Shown piece by piece: positions 26,158 through 34,320 of a stretch of 64,000 nt of DNA. Source of the stretch: Slackia faecicanis (GTDB lineage: Bacteria > Actinomycetota > Coriobacteriia > Coriobacteriales > Eggerthellaceae); the NCBI RefSeq assembly GCF_003725295.1, contig NZ_QICB01000002.1, positions 248,001 to 312,000 on the forward strand, read 5' to 3'. Position 1 is the stretch's first letter. Each line of letters starts with the position of its first letter. The notes under the pieces were generated by a model, which did not search any database, was not told where the DNA came from, and saw nothing but the letters and a program-made list of their open reading frames with translations. The translations under genes were made by a program, and so were the position numbers.

Positions 26158-28578
26158 CTAGAACTCGATGTTTTCCGCATCGCGGTTGCCCTGCGCCTTC
26201 TTCGCGGTACGCAGGAGAAACTCGTTGTTGTCGTTGGTCTGCTTCAAGGACTTGATCAGCATGTCCATGGCGCGTTCGGTGCTGTTCATGTTCGACAGGA
26301 TGCGACGCACCGCCCAAATGAGCGGGGCCTCCTGCGGGTCGAGCAGCAGGTCTTCGCGGCGCGTGCCCGACGCCACCGGGTCGATGGCGGGGAAAACGCG
26401 ACGGTCGGCCAAAGAACGGTCGAGTTTGAGCTCCATGTTACCCGTGCCCTTGAACTCCTCGAAGATGACCTCATCCATCTTCGAACCCGTCTCGATCAGG
26501 GCCGAGGCCAGGATGGTGAGGCTGCCGCCGCCCTCGATGTTACGCGCGGCGCCCAGGAAGCGCTTCGGCGGATAGAGGGCCGTGGAATCGACGCCGCCCG
26601 ACAGGATTCGTCCACTGGCAGGCTGCGCGAGATTGTAGGCGCGCGCGAGGCGCGTCAGGCTATCGAGCAGCACCACGACGTCTTCGCCGCGCTCTACCAG
26701 GCGTTTTGCACGCTCGATGACCAGCTCGGACACCGCGATGTGATTCTCGGTGGGCATATCGAAAGTCGAAGCGATCACCTCGCCCTTGATGGAGCGCTGC
26801 ATATCGGTGACCTCTTCGGGTCGCTCGTCGACCAGCAGGCACATCAGATGCACTTCGGGGTTGTTCGCCGTGATCGCGGCCGCGATGTCTTTGAGCACCG
26901 TGGTCTTGCCGGCCTTCGGCGGGCTGACGATCAGACCGCGCTGGCCTTTGCCGATCGGCGACACCAGGTCGATGACGCGCGCCGTGATGGTGGACTTGCC
27001 GTGCTCCATGGTCAAGCATTCGTCGGGAAACACCGGGGTCAGGTCGCCGAACTTGACGCGCGGCGCCTGCGCATCGGCGGGGTCGCCGTTGACGAAGTTC
27101 ACCTGCTGCAGCGCAGCGTATTTCTCGTTCGGGCGCGCGGGGCGCGTCTGGCCCTTGACGTAGTCGCCCTTGCGAAGGCCGTTGCGGCGAATGGTGGAAA
27201 GGCCCACGTACACATCGTTTTCGCTGGGCAGGTAGCCCTTGGTGCGCAGGAAACCGTATCCGTCGGGCATAGTGTCGAGCACGCCTTCGACCTCGATGAA
27301 GCCCTCGGCGCGCACGGATGCCTCGAATACCTTCTCGACCAGCTCGGCCTTCTTCAGGCCCGTGACGTCCAGCTCGAGCTCGGCGGCCTTTTCGCGCAGC
27401 TCGGCGACCTTGAGCTTGGCGAGGTCTTCCATCGTGGTCTTGGGCACGATGGGCTCGCGGTCGTGGTTGCGGCGCTGCTTGCGATGGTCGTTGCGGTCGT
27501 TGCGATCATAACGGTCGTTGCCCTGCTTGTTCTGGCGGTCCTGGCGGCGCTCGCCGTTCTGCTTGTTCTGGCGGTCCTGGCGGCGTTCGCCGCGGTCGTT
27601 TTGCGCCTGGCGGCGTTCGCGCTGCTTGGCCTCGTAGCGGTCCTGCTTCTCGCGCCTTGCGCGCTTGGCATCGGTTGCCTCGCCCTCCTGGGCGCGATGC
27701 TCGTCGGCCTGATGCTCCTGCTCGTCGGATGCCTGCGGCTGCTCGGACACATCGGACGAATCCTTGGGCTTTTCGTCTTGGTCGACGGGCTTCGCCTTCG
27801 CGGGACGGCCGGGGCGGCGGCGTGCGGGTTTTTCGGGCGCGTCGGCCTCGGGCGCCTCGGATGCGGCGGCTGCAGGCTCGGACGCCTCGCGGGCTCCGGA
27901 AGCGCGGGCTTCTTCGGCGCGCGACGCCTCCACGGCGGCACGCAGCATGGTAGAACGGCCGGGGCGCTTGCGCACGACGGGCTTTTCTTCGGTTTGAACG
28001 GGTTTCGCAGCTTCGTGCTGCTCGGAGGCGGGCTGCTTCGCGGAATCGGCGACAGCGGCGTCGGCCTTGTCGGCAAGCTTGTCGTCGGAAACGGCCTCGG
28101 CGGCGGGCTTCGTCGTGCGGCGGCGGCGCGGATTCACGGATGCGGCGCGCTTCTTGGGCGCAGCGGCCTCGGATTCGACGGCGGGCTGCACGGGCTCGGC
28201 CAGGCGGTCGGCCTTCTCGGCCGCGGCTTCGGGGGCCTCGGCGGGCACGGCGGCCGTCTTGCGAGGGGACGCCTTCTTCGTCGTGCGAGCGGGCTTAGCC
28301 TTGGGCTTCGGCTCGGCGGCGTCGGATTCTTGAACGGCGCGACGCGTGCGGCGGCGCGGCGCGGGCTTGGCGGAAGCCTCGGCGGAGGCGGAGGCGTCGG
28401 CAGCGGCTCCCTCGGTTGCGGGAGCGGCGGTTTCGGCGGGCGCCTCGACGGGGTTCTTACGCGGACGGCCCGGACGCCTTTTCGCCGGCGCGGAATCGGC
28501 CGCCGCCGCAGGCTCCTCGAACAAAGGAGCCTGCTGCACGGCAGGGGCCTCCGGCGGTGTTATTTCGTCGGAGATCAT
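26158..28578 (-). CDS. rho: Transcription termination factor Rho with a long low-complexity N-terminal extension
   Basis: An 806-residue hexameric RNA helicase. The conserved core fills the C-terminal half: a Rho-N-like helical segment (about 365-405), a cold-shock RNA-binding fold containing DTMPDGYGFLRTKGY (about 415-490), the Walker A loop PPKAGKTT near 555, and RILSGGVDSTALYPPKRFLGA. The first about 360 residues are disordered, alternating acidic Ala/Glu and basic Lys/Arg patches, with AT-hook-like RRPGR motifs and a near-duplicated ERRQDRQNK segment close to the core. E. coli Rho is 419 residues. Its ATG overlaps the tal stop (ATGA). Confidence 0.95.
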   Translation of the reverse strand: MISDEITPPEAPAVQQAPLFEEPAAAADSAPAKRRPGRPRKNPVEAPAETAAPATEGAAADASASAEASAKPAPRRRTRRAVQESDAAEPKPKAKPARTTKKASPRKTAAVPAEAPEAAAEKADRLAEPVQPAVESEAAAPKKRAASVNPRRRRTTKPAAEAVSDDKLADKADAAVADSAKQPASEQHEAAKPVQTEEKPVVRKRPGRSTMLRAAVEASRAEEARASGAREASEPAAAASEAPEADAPEKPARRRPGRPAKAKPVDQDEKPKDSSDVSEQPQASDEQEHQADEHRAQEGEATDAKRARREKQDRYEAKQRERRQAQNDRGERRQDRQNKQNGERRQDRQNKQGNDRYDRNDRNDHRKQRRNHDREPIVPKTTMEDLAKLKVAELREKAAELELDVTGLKKAELVEKVFEASVRAEGFIEVEGVLDTMPDGYGFLRTKGYLPSENDVYVGLSTIRRNGLRKGDYVKGQTRPARPNEKYAALQQVNFVNGDPADAQAPRVKFGDLTPVFPDECLTMEHGKSTITARVIDLVSPIGKGQRGLIVSPPKAGKTTVLKDIAAAITANNPEVHLMCLLVDERPEEVTDMQRSIKGEVIASTFDMPTENHIAVSELVIERAKRLVERGEDVVVLLDSLTRLARAYNLAQPASGRILSGGVDSTALYPPKRFLGAARNIEGGGSLTILASALIETGSKMDEVIFEEFKGTGNMELKLDRSLADRRVFPAIDPVASGTRREDLLLDPQEAPLIWAVRRILSNMNSTERAMDMLIKSLKQTNDNNEFLLRTAKKAQGNRDAENIEF

Positions 28579-29255
28579 GCGTTAGCAACCTTTTCCCAGT
28601 CCTTGAGGAACGACTCGAGGCCGCGGTCGGTCAGAGGATGCTGGACCATTTTCTTCAGCACGCCGAACGGCACGGTGGCGATGTCGGCGCCCATCAGGGC
28701 AGACTGCGTGACGTGGTTGGCGCTGCGGATGGAGGCGGCGATGATCTCGACCTGCTCGCCGTTGACCGTGTTCTCGGAGTAGTCGTAGTTGCCGATGGCG
28801 GTCACGACGTCGCCGAGCTGGGACAGGCCGTCCTCGGAAATGTCATCGAAGCGGCCGACGAACGGGGAGATGTAGCGGGCGCCGGCGCGGGCGGCCAGGA
28901 TGGCCTGGGGCACGGAGAAGCACAGCGTCATGTTCACGCGGATGCCCTCGTCTGCCAGGGCGCGGCATGCGGCGAGGCCTTCGACCATCGTCGGGATCTT
29001 CACGACGACGTTCGGGGCGATCTTGGCCAGCTCGCGGCCGTCGCGGATGATCTCGTCGCGGGTCATGGCGACGCTCTCGGCGCTCACCGGACCGTCGACG
29101 ATCTCGCAGATGCGGGCGATGTGATTGTGGAAATCATCGAGCTTGCCGCCGATGCGCGAGTAGAGCGTGGGGTTGGTGGTCACGCCTGCGAGGGCGCCCC
29201 AGCTTGCCGCCTCTTTGATTTCGTCCAGATCGGCGGTATCCAGAAAGAACTTCAC
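28575..29255 (-). CDS. tal: Transaldolase (short TalC/fructose-6-phosphate aldolase-like form)
   Basis: A 226-residue TIM-barrel enzyme of the pentose phosphate pathway. It begins VKFFLDTADLDEIKEA, with GVTTNPTLYSR following; the Schiff-base Lys lies in VVVKIPT (about 87-93), and RYISPFVGRFDD is present. The short form covers transaldolases of the TalC/MipB group and fructose-6-phosphate aldolases; the former is more likely, but this is not decisive. GTG 29255 with AGGAGGAAAA upstream fits the family start. The stop overlaps the rho start by four bases, which suggests coupled translation. Confidence 0.9.
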   Translation of the reverse strand: MKFFLDTADLDEIKEAASWGALAGVTTNPTLYSRIGGKLDDFHNHIARICEIVDGPVSAESVAMTRDEIIRDGRELAKIAPNVVVKIPTMVEGLAACRALADEGIRVNMTLCFSVPQAILAARAGARYISPFVGRFDDISEDGLSQLGDVVTAIGNYDYSENTVNGEQVEIIAASIRSANHVTQSALMGADIATVPFGVLKKMVQHPLTDRGLESFLKDWEKVANA

Positions 29256-29503
29256 TTTTCCTCCTTTAAACAGGAATCGCCCTCGTTCGGCCGAGAGCAT
29301 ATGACACATGGGAAAACGCGACGCGACGGTCGCACGAGATATCAGAATATGATGATGGGGTTCGAATGAACGAATGGGCCGATAATACCACGAAGACAGG
29401 CCCTCTGCGAACAAAATGCGCAGGACCGCGCATGTTCGCGTGCGATGAAACGCCCTGGAAAAGAAGCGGGCGGCGGCGCGCACGCCTGCGCGACGATACA
29501 AAA

Positions 29504-29528
29504 CGAGGGGCCCCGAAGCGGAAGCCCC
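29504..29528 (-). terminator. Hairpin downstream of the FKBP gene
   Basis: GAGGGGC-type arms pair with their complements about 60 bases after the FKBP stop. The 330-base gap 29256-29585 otherwise holds only a possible tal promoter (TATTAT, minus strand, near 29382-29387). Confidence 0.55.
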
Positions 29529-29585
29529 TCTGAAAACGGACGGCCGTCGCGCGCTCGAACGCGCCCGAAACGACGTGCGTCGACG

Positions 29586-30011
29586 CTACTCGGCAACCTC
29601 GACCAGTTCGATTTCGAACGTGAGGTCTTTGCCCGCCAGCTCGTGGTTCATGTCGAAGACGGCGTTTTCCGCATCGACGGAGACGACCTTCGCGGGGAAA
29701 GGACCCATGGGGCCCTGGAAGTAGACGGTCTGGCCCACGGGAAGCTGAGCGGCGTTCGGAATCTGAGAAACCGGAACGGTCTGCACGGCCTGCGGGTTGT
29801 ACTCGCCGTACGCGTCCTTCGCGGGAATGGTGACGGTCTTCTTCTCGCCGAGGGCCATGTCCTTCACGGCGGCGTCGAATCCGGGAATCATCTGGCCTGC
29901 GCAGCAGGTGAACTCGAGCGGCTCGCCGCGATCGTAGCTGGAATCGAACTGGGTGCCGTCGGCCAGCGTGCCGCGGTAGTGGGTCTTGACCTTCTTGCCT
30001 TCGTTGCTCAT
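29586..30011 (-). CDS. FKBP-type peptidyl-prolyl isomerase (SlyD-like)
   Basis: A 141-residue isomerase and chaperone. The FKBP half has VKTHYRGTLADGTQFDSSYDRGEP and IPGFDAAVKDMALGEKK; the inserted IF domain region (about 75-125, AYGEYNPQAVQTVPVSQIP) places it with SlyD. It closes with FDMNHELAGKDLTFEIELVEV, the typical SlyD C-terminal strand. The His-rich metal-binding tail of E. coli SlyD is absent. It is cytosolic, with no signal peptide. AAAGGACGCTCA precedes the ATG. It stands alone. Confidence 0.93.
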   Translation of the reverse strand: MSNEGKKVKTHYRGTLADGTQFDSSYDRGEPLEFTCCAGQMIPGFDAAVKDMALGEKKTVTIPAKDAYGEYNPQAVQTVPVSQIPNAAQLPVGQTVYFQGPMGPFPAKVVSVDAENAVFDMNHELAGKDLTFEIELVEVAE

Positions 30012-30130
30012 TGAGCGTCCTTTCAGAGCGGATAATGATTCTGCGTATCATACTCGTTCGCGTGGCCGATGGAACCGGCGAGCGGGAAATGCGCACAGAC
30101 CCGAAGCCCGGAAGGCGCACGTCGGCGCGG

Positions 30131-30625
30131 CTAGTCGAGGAATTTCGGCGGAAGAGGGCCGATCTTCGCCCTGCTCGCCGCGACGGATATGGGCTGGATT
30201 TCCGGCGACACCAAGAACTTCGACGTGGCATGGGCCAGGATGCGGCCCTGTTCGTCTTTGGCCACGGCCTCGCTCAGACACAGGGTGCGGCCGTATTTGA
30301 TGGCGCGCCCTTCGGTGACGATCCTGCCCTCGCGCACCGAGCGCAGGTCGGACACGTTCAGATCGATGGTGGTGTATCCGGCGTCTTCGTCCATGCCGCA
30401 ATACAGGCACCAATACGACGCGTTGTCCATCATGGCCGCATAGGCGCCGCCGTGGATGCCGCCGAACGCGTTGAGCAGCTCGGGCGTCACCTCCGCCTCG
30501 GTACGGCAGTAATCCATGCCCAGATCGACCAGTTTCACGCCCAGAAGGTTGAGGAACGGGCTGTTGTCGGCAAGGAGTTTCACCTGGTCTAGATGGGCGG
30601 GATTGAGCGTTCTTGTCGGTCGCAT
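30131..30625 (-). CDS. PaaI-type hot-dog thioesterase
   Basis: A 164-residue acyl-CoA thioesterase-like protein. The hot-dog core runs from about residue 15 to 145, with the signature LNAFGGIHGGAYAAMMDNASYW (catalytic Asn/His-Gly-Gly loop and helix) and ATTIDLNVSDLR-like strand order. The usual acidic residue on the helix is Asp here. Such enzymes cleave aryl- or acyl-CoA; the substrate is unknown. AAAGGAGC precedes ATG 30625, and that site falls at the edge of the first 36-bp repeat. Confidence 0.85.
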   Translation of the reverse strand: MRPTRTLNPAHLDQVKLLADNSPFLNLLGVKLVDLGMDYCRTEAEVTPELLNAFGGIHGGAYAAMMDNASYWCLYCGMDEDAGYTTIDLNVSDLRSVREGRIVTEGRAIKYGRTLCLSEAVAKDEQGRILAHATSKFLVSPEIQPISVAASRAKIGPLPPKFLD

Positions 30626-30634
30626 AGCGCTGCT

Positions 30635-30736
30635 CCTTTCAAGGCGCGACAAAACGGGGGGCCTGCACGCCTCGCGGGCGAGAAGGTAGCCTCCTCGTTG
30701 CCTTTCAAGGCGCGACAAAACGGGGGGCCTGCACGC
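30635..30736. repeat. Two exact 36-bp direct repeats separated by 30 bases
   Basis: 30635-30670 and 30701-30736 are identical over 36 bases; the unit begins CCTTTCAAGGCGCGAC and ends GGCCTGCACGC. The 30-base spacer (30671-30700) is unrelated, and the flanks diverge at once. On the minus strand the pair lies directly upstream of the thioesterase gene, and copy one touches its Shine-Dalgarno. The geometry resembles one CRISPR repeat-spacer-repeat unit, but there are no cas genes and only two copies. Confidence 0.95.
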
Positions 30737-30902
30737 GGACGGGTGCAGAACCTTCATTCTACCCCTCCCGTACGTAAAGCGACGTCTTTTCGCCCTGCCA
30801 TGCCGCCGCGCGCTTCGCTTTGCGGGGCGCGCACGATACAATGACGCCCGGGGAGGAGCCGCGCCCTGCGCGGTCGATATCAGTCCACCAAGGAGGATAT
30901 GT

Positions 30903-31472
30903 ATGAAAAAGAAGAACCTGTTCGCCATGCTGCTCGCCGCAGCGGCGCTGGCATGCGGCCTCATGCTGGCGGCCTGCTCTTCGGAGCCCGGCCCCGAAGA
31001 AGACGTGAAGGCCGAAATCGCCTCGCAGTTCGACGCGATCAAGAACCTCGACCAGGAATCGATCGACCAGCTGGCCGCCGACGTATCCGCCGCCAACGAC
31101 CTCGAGGCCTACGGCATCGACGGCGTGGCCTACGTGACCTCCATGCTTTCCGGCTTCGACTACGAAATCAAAGACGTGGTCATCGACGAAAGCGGCGAGA
31201 ACGCCACCGCCACCGTGGCCCTTACCTGCAAGTCGTTCTCCGACGCAGGTGCACGCGCGACCGAGCTTTCCGAGGAACTTGCCGCAAGCGGCGCGATGGT
31301 CGACATGACCATGGACGAGATGAACAAGAAGATCGGCTCCATCATGGTGCAGGCCATGGACGAGACCGCCACGAAGACGACCGACTGCACCTTCGAGTAC
31401 GGCCTGGTCGAGGGAACGTGGACGGCCAAAGACGGCACCGACCAACAGGTCTACGCCGCATTCTTCGGCTAA
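30903..31472 (+). CDS. Hypothetical lipoprotein, DUF5105-like
   Basis: A 189-residue secreted lipoprotein with basic MKKKN, a long hydrophobic core and the lipobox LAAC (Cys at about 25) followed by SSEPGPEED. The mature part looks like a mixed helix/strand domain: DVKAEIASQFDAIKNLD opens with a helix, then strands such as DYEIKDVVIDESGENATATVALT, and it ends FEYGLVEGTWTAKD. This layout matches small lipoproteins grouped under DUF5105/DUF4878 in Coriobacteriia and Firmicutes; the function is unknown. AAGGAGG precedes the ATG and a strong terminator follows. Confidence 0.8.
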   Translation: MKKKNLFAMLLAAAALACGLMLAACSSEPGPEEDVKAEIASQFDAIKNLDQESIDQLAADVSAANDLEAYGIDGVAYVTSMLSGFDYEIKDVVIDESGENATATVALTCKSFSDAGARATELSEELAASGAMVDMTMDEMNKKIGSIMVQAMDETATKTTDCTFEYGLVEGTWTAKDGTDQQVYAAFFG

Positions 31473-31501
31473 GACGTCTTCGACGGATACCCGTATGTTC
31501 C

Positions 31502-31526
31502 AAGGGCCGCTTCCGCGGCCCTTTTC
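31502..31526 (+). terminator. Terminator of the DUF5105-like lipoprotein gene
   Basis: AAGGGCCGC pairs with GCGGCCCTT around TTCC, and the arm runs into TTTT. Confidence 0.88.
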
Positions 31527-31593
31527 CGTGTGCCGAAAGCGCGAAGGCGCGAACGGGACCGCATGGCGAAGCGGCGCGCGCCGGCCCATTCCC

Positions 31594-32862
31594 TCAGGAA
31601 ACGGCCTCCATGAGCAGCGCCAACGCGACGAAGCCCGTCAGGAAATACGCCGCGAGAAACGCCGCTTGGCGCAGCAGCGAAACGCGCGGAAGGCGCGGAT
31701 ACGCGCGATACAGCCTGCGCTTGTCGAACAGCGCATACGCCACAAGCGCCACGTTGGACCCGAGAAATCCCAGGTATTCAACCACCCTGAACCACAGCGG
31801 ATAGGCCGCGTCGGCCTGATTGGGAAAGAAGGCGGCCCAGAAGCATCCCATGAACATCACGGCCGCGACGATCGTGACCAGCGCGTTCCACGCGATGCAC
31901 AGCGGCACGGGAATGCGGCGCACCGCGGCCCGCACGGCGCCGCGCAACCGGCCGGAGCGGCCCTGGCGAGCGGCGCGCGGACCACTGACCGCGCCTGCGC
32001 TCGGCTCCCCCGCCGGCACGCGAGCCGATACGATGCCGCCGTAGCCGCACGCCGTCGCGGCCCGGCAAAACGCACCGCGCAATGCGCGCACATCGGGAAA
32101 ACGGCGGGCGGGATCGAACTGCGTCGCCTCGATAAGCACCGCGCGCACGGAATCGGGAATGCATGGGTCGCAAAAGCCGCCTTCGCGCACCTCGGGATCG
32201 GGGTCGCGGCCCGTCAAGCAGAAATACAGCAGCATGCCGAGCGCGTACACGTCGCTTCGGACCGTGGTCTGCCCGAAACCGAACTGCTCGGGAGGCGCGT
32301 AGGCGCGCGTGCCGAAATGCCGCGTGTCATCATGGGCGCCGTCGCGATAGAGCCGCGCGATCCCTAAGTCGATGACCGCCAAACGGCCCTGCGATATCAC
32401 GATGTTCGACGGTTTCAGATCGCGATGGATGATCGGGGCGTCGAGGCTTTCGTGCAACTCGGAAACAGCCTCGCACAGCCGAGGAAACACGTCGGACGCA
32501 AGCTCCATGGATGCGCCGCAGCGCAGCACCGCATCGCGCAGCGTCTCCCCCTGCACGTATTCCATGACCACCACGTCGTCTTCGCCCGCGGCATAGCAAT
32601 CGACGATGCGCGGGACGAATCTGAACGGACGGCCGCCTCGCTGCGCTTCGAGGATACGCTCGTATGCCGAACCCATGCCCGATTCGCGCTTGATGAGCTT
32701 GCGCACGTACGGGCCCTGCTCAGAGCCGTCTTCGCCTACGAACGTCACGCGCTGGGTGACTTCGCACGGACCCTCCTTCAATACGGCATCGACGCGACAG
32801 TTCGCGTCGCGCTGAAGGGATTCGAGATATCGTGCCAGTTCATCGATTTGCATAGATGCCAT
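31594..32862 (-). CDS. Membrane-anchored serine/threonine protein kinase
   Basis: A 422-residue Hanks-type kinase. The catalytic loop HRDLKPSN lies at about 146-153. The metal motif is DLG (IDLGIARLY) instead of DFG, and the activation segment FGTRAYAPPEQFG and SDVYALGMLLYF are normal. The N-lobe is unusual: I see no clear GxGxxG loop, only VRKLIKR as the likely Lys strand. After the kinase domain (to about 290) come a basic linker and three membrane helices at the C-terminus. There are no PASTA repeats. No strong Shine-Dalgarno precedes the ATG. It lies 95 bases downstream of the HTH gene and is probably co-expressed with it. Confidence 0.88.
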   Translation of the reverse strand: MASMQIDELARYLESLQRDANCRVDAVLKEGPCEVTQRVTFVGEDGSEQGPYVRKLIKRESGMGSAYERILEAQRGGRPFRFVPRIVDCYAAGEDDVVVMEYVQGETLRDAVLRCGASMELASDVFPRLCEAVSELHESLDAPIIHRDLKPSNIVISQGRLAVIDLGIARLYRDGAHDDTRHFGTRAYAPPEQFGFGQTTVRSDVYALGMLLYFCLTGRDPDPEVREGGFCDPCIPDSVRAVLIEATQFDPARRFPDVRALRGAFCRAATACGYGGIVSARVPAGEPSAGAVSGPRAARQGRSGRLRGAVRAAVRRIPVPLCIAWNALVTIVAAVMFMGCFWAAFFPNQADAAYPLWFRVVEYLGFLGSNVALVAYALFDKRRLYRAYPRLPRVSLLRQAAFLAAYFLTGFVALALLMEAVS

Positions 32863-32957
32863 GGTATCAAAGAAGAGGCGAAACGCCGGGCGCCCGCCTC
32901 TTCGGTCCTATCGGAGCCGTCGCCGATCCGACGGATATGTCTTGAACGCAAACCGCC

Positions 32958-33428
32958 TCAGCTCGGCCGGCACAGGGTCTGCTCGCCCAGGCGATACAGC
33001 TCCTCGTCGGTCTTGCGCAGCGAATAACCCTTGTCGACGCAGAAGATGACGATGGCGTCGCGGCGGTTCTTGCAATACAGGTCGCTTGCGCCCGCGATGC
33101 GCAGCAACCGGTTGGTTTCGCGCAGATCGAGATGCATGGCAAGCGCGATCTGCAGCACTTTGTCGCGCGACGGATTACGCTGGCCGACGAAGATCTGATA
33201 GCCGAACGTCTCGTTGAGGCCCGCTTCGCGGATCACGTCGATGCGCGCCAGACCGCGGCTTTCGAGAAGCGCGCTCAAATGCTCGGACAGCGTCTTCTCG
33301 GCGATCCGATGCTTGCGCGCGAACTGCGCCGGGTCGGGAGAAGCGAGCAATTCTTCGAGCAGCTCTTCGGTCAACGGCTCTTCCACGCGGCGCCTTCTCC
33401 TTTTCCGTCGGGTTTTTTCGACATTCAT
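32958..33428 (-). CDS. XRE-like helix-turn-helix protein paired with the kinase
   Basis: A 156-residue DNA-binding protein. It starts with a very basic patch (TRRKRRRRR), then an acidic helix (EEPLTEELLEELLASPD). The HTH core is at about 60-110: IDVIREAGLNETFGYQIFVG with RNPSRDKVLQIALAM, the form seen in XRE-like regulators of Firmicutes and Coriobacteriia. The C-terminal part (LYCKNRRDAIVIFCVDKGY, then DEELYRLGEQTL) is conserved in that group, whose genes are often found beside a Ser/Thr kinase. ATG 33428 follows GAAGAGG. Likely a regulator, perhaps a kinase substrate; this is inference. Confidence 0.75.
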   Translation of the reverse strand: MNVEKTRRKRRRRRVEEPLTEELLEELLASPDPAQFARKHRIAEKTLSEHLSALLESRGLARIDVIREAGLNETFGYQIFVGQRNPSRDKVLQIALAMHLDLRETNRLLRIAGASDLYCKNRRDAIVIFCVDKGYSLRKTDEELYRLGEQTLCRPS

Positions 33429-33457
33429 TATAAACGCCTCTTCCCCACGAAGAGAAA

Positions 33458-33500
33458 CGAAGCCTCCGAACCGCCGCAAGCATACGGACCGAAGGCTTCG
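33458..33500 (-). terminator. Terminator of the DUF5067-like lipoprotein gene
   Basis: CGAAGCCTCCG pairs with CGAAGGCTTCG (one mismatch) around a 20-base loop; the minus strand continues TTTCTC. Confidence 0.6.
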
Positions 33501-33535
33501 AACGAAACGCACTCGAACAGCGTCATCGGCCGACG

Positions 33536-34030
33536 CTAAGCGAGGGTGAACACCTGCTCCGCAAGCAGCGTGTCGTCGAAGGAGATCAGCTCGGAAACCT
33601 CGACGGTCACATCGGACTGGTCTTCGATAAGGTACGCCATCTGATACGTCGTTCCCGCGCCAGGCTTGACCTCGGCCATGTAGCCGTCATTGTCGATACC
33701 GCCCGATACGATAGCGGTCTCGAGCTGCACGCCGTTCTGGAACGCCTTCGCCATGAGGGCGACGGCGGCACTCGTCGCCTCGTCCGAATTGTTCGCCCAC
33801 GTATACGTCACCACGACGGCAGGCTTGCCCTGATAGTCGGTGGTCTGGCTCAGGGCGTCGATGCTCACCGTGTAATCAGACTCGGCAGCCTTCTCTTCGG
33901 CGGGCGTTGCGGCGGCGGGTTCGGAGGCATCCGGCGCGGGCTCCTGCGTGCCTTCGCTCGAGCAGGCGACGAGCGCCATAGAGGATGCCAGCGCGCATGC
34001 GGTCGCGAAAGCGATGATCGGTTTCTTCAT
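33536..34030 (-). CDS. Hypothetical lipoprotein, DUF5067-like
   Basis: A 164-residue lipoprotein: MKKPIIAFATACALASSMALVAC gives a signal with lipobox LVAC (Cys at about 23). A disordered acidic linker (residues 24-50) is followed by a beta-rich domain with YTVSIDALSQTTDYQGKPAVVVTYTWANNSDEA, the pattern of DUF5067/DUF4352-type immunoglobulin-like domains. It ends VSELISFDDTLLAEQVFTLA. The function is unknown. AAGGAGAGA precedes ATG 34030. A palindromic operator candidate lies about 100 bases upstream. Confidence 0.8.
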   Translation of the reverse strand: MKKPIIAFATACALASSMALVACSSEGTQEPAPDASEPAAATPAEEKAAESDYTVSIDALSQTTDYQGKPAVVVTYTWANNSDEATSAAVALMAKAFQNGVQLETAIVSGGIDNDGYMAEVKPGAGTTYQMAYLIEDQSDVTVEVSELISFDDTLLAEQVFTLA

Positions 34031-34100
34031 ATTCGTCTCTCCTTCAATCGGGGTGCAAGCAAGGGAATCCGCGGGTTTTTTCAGCCTCCCTTTCGCGCCC

Positions 34101-34145
34101 ATCATAAAAAAGAGCTTTTCGGAAAACATTAGCTGCCAGCTAATG
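34101..34145 (-). promoter_or_regulatory. Candidate promoter and operator of the DUF5067-like lipoprotein gene
   Basis: A TATGAT -10 on the minus strand (near 34101-34106) is preceded by a perfect 9+1+9 inverted repeat, CATTAGCTG-C-CAGCTAATG (34127-34145), which covers or abuts the -35 region. TTAGC/GCTAA arms recall MarR/SlyA-type sites, but the spacing is longer. Confidence 0.5.
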
Positions 34146-34255
34146 GCGGGGCGAACGGCGGTTATTCGCATCGTGTATCGGACCAAGCAAAACACCAGGT
34201 GAAACACTTTATCGAACGCTGCGATACCGCACCCATGTCCCGATTTAGGAAAAGA

Positions 34256-34286
34256 GAAAAGGCGCCGACCGGAGTCGACGCCCTTC
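34256..34286 (-). terminator. Terminator of gatCAB
   Basis: An 11-bp stem with one bulge (34259-34269 with 34274-34285) is followed on the minus strand by TTCTC. Confidence 0.75.
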
Positions 34287-34320
34287 GAAAAGCAGCTCTA
34301 TGACCGAGTGAGCGGCTCGG

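Noticed and set aside
30635-30736. Calling the 36-bp repeat pair a CRISPR array
   Set aside because: There are only two repeats and one spacer, no leader-like AT-rich stretch, no cas genes, and the repeat sits on a gene's ribosome-site region.
31594-32862. Treating the kinase as a pseudokinase because of DLG and the missing glycine loop
   Set aside because: HRDLKPSN, the metal Asp and the activation segment are intact, and DLG occurs in active bacterial kinases.
33421-33431. TATAAT overlapping the start codon of the XRE-like gene as a promoter
   Set aside because: Transcription from it would start inside the gene, and a GAGG ribosome site is already present upstream.
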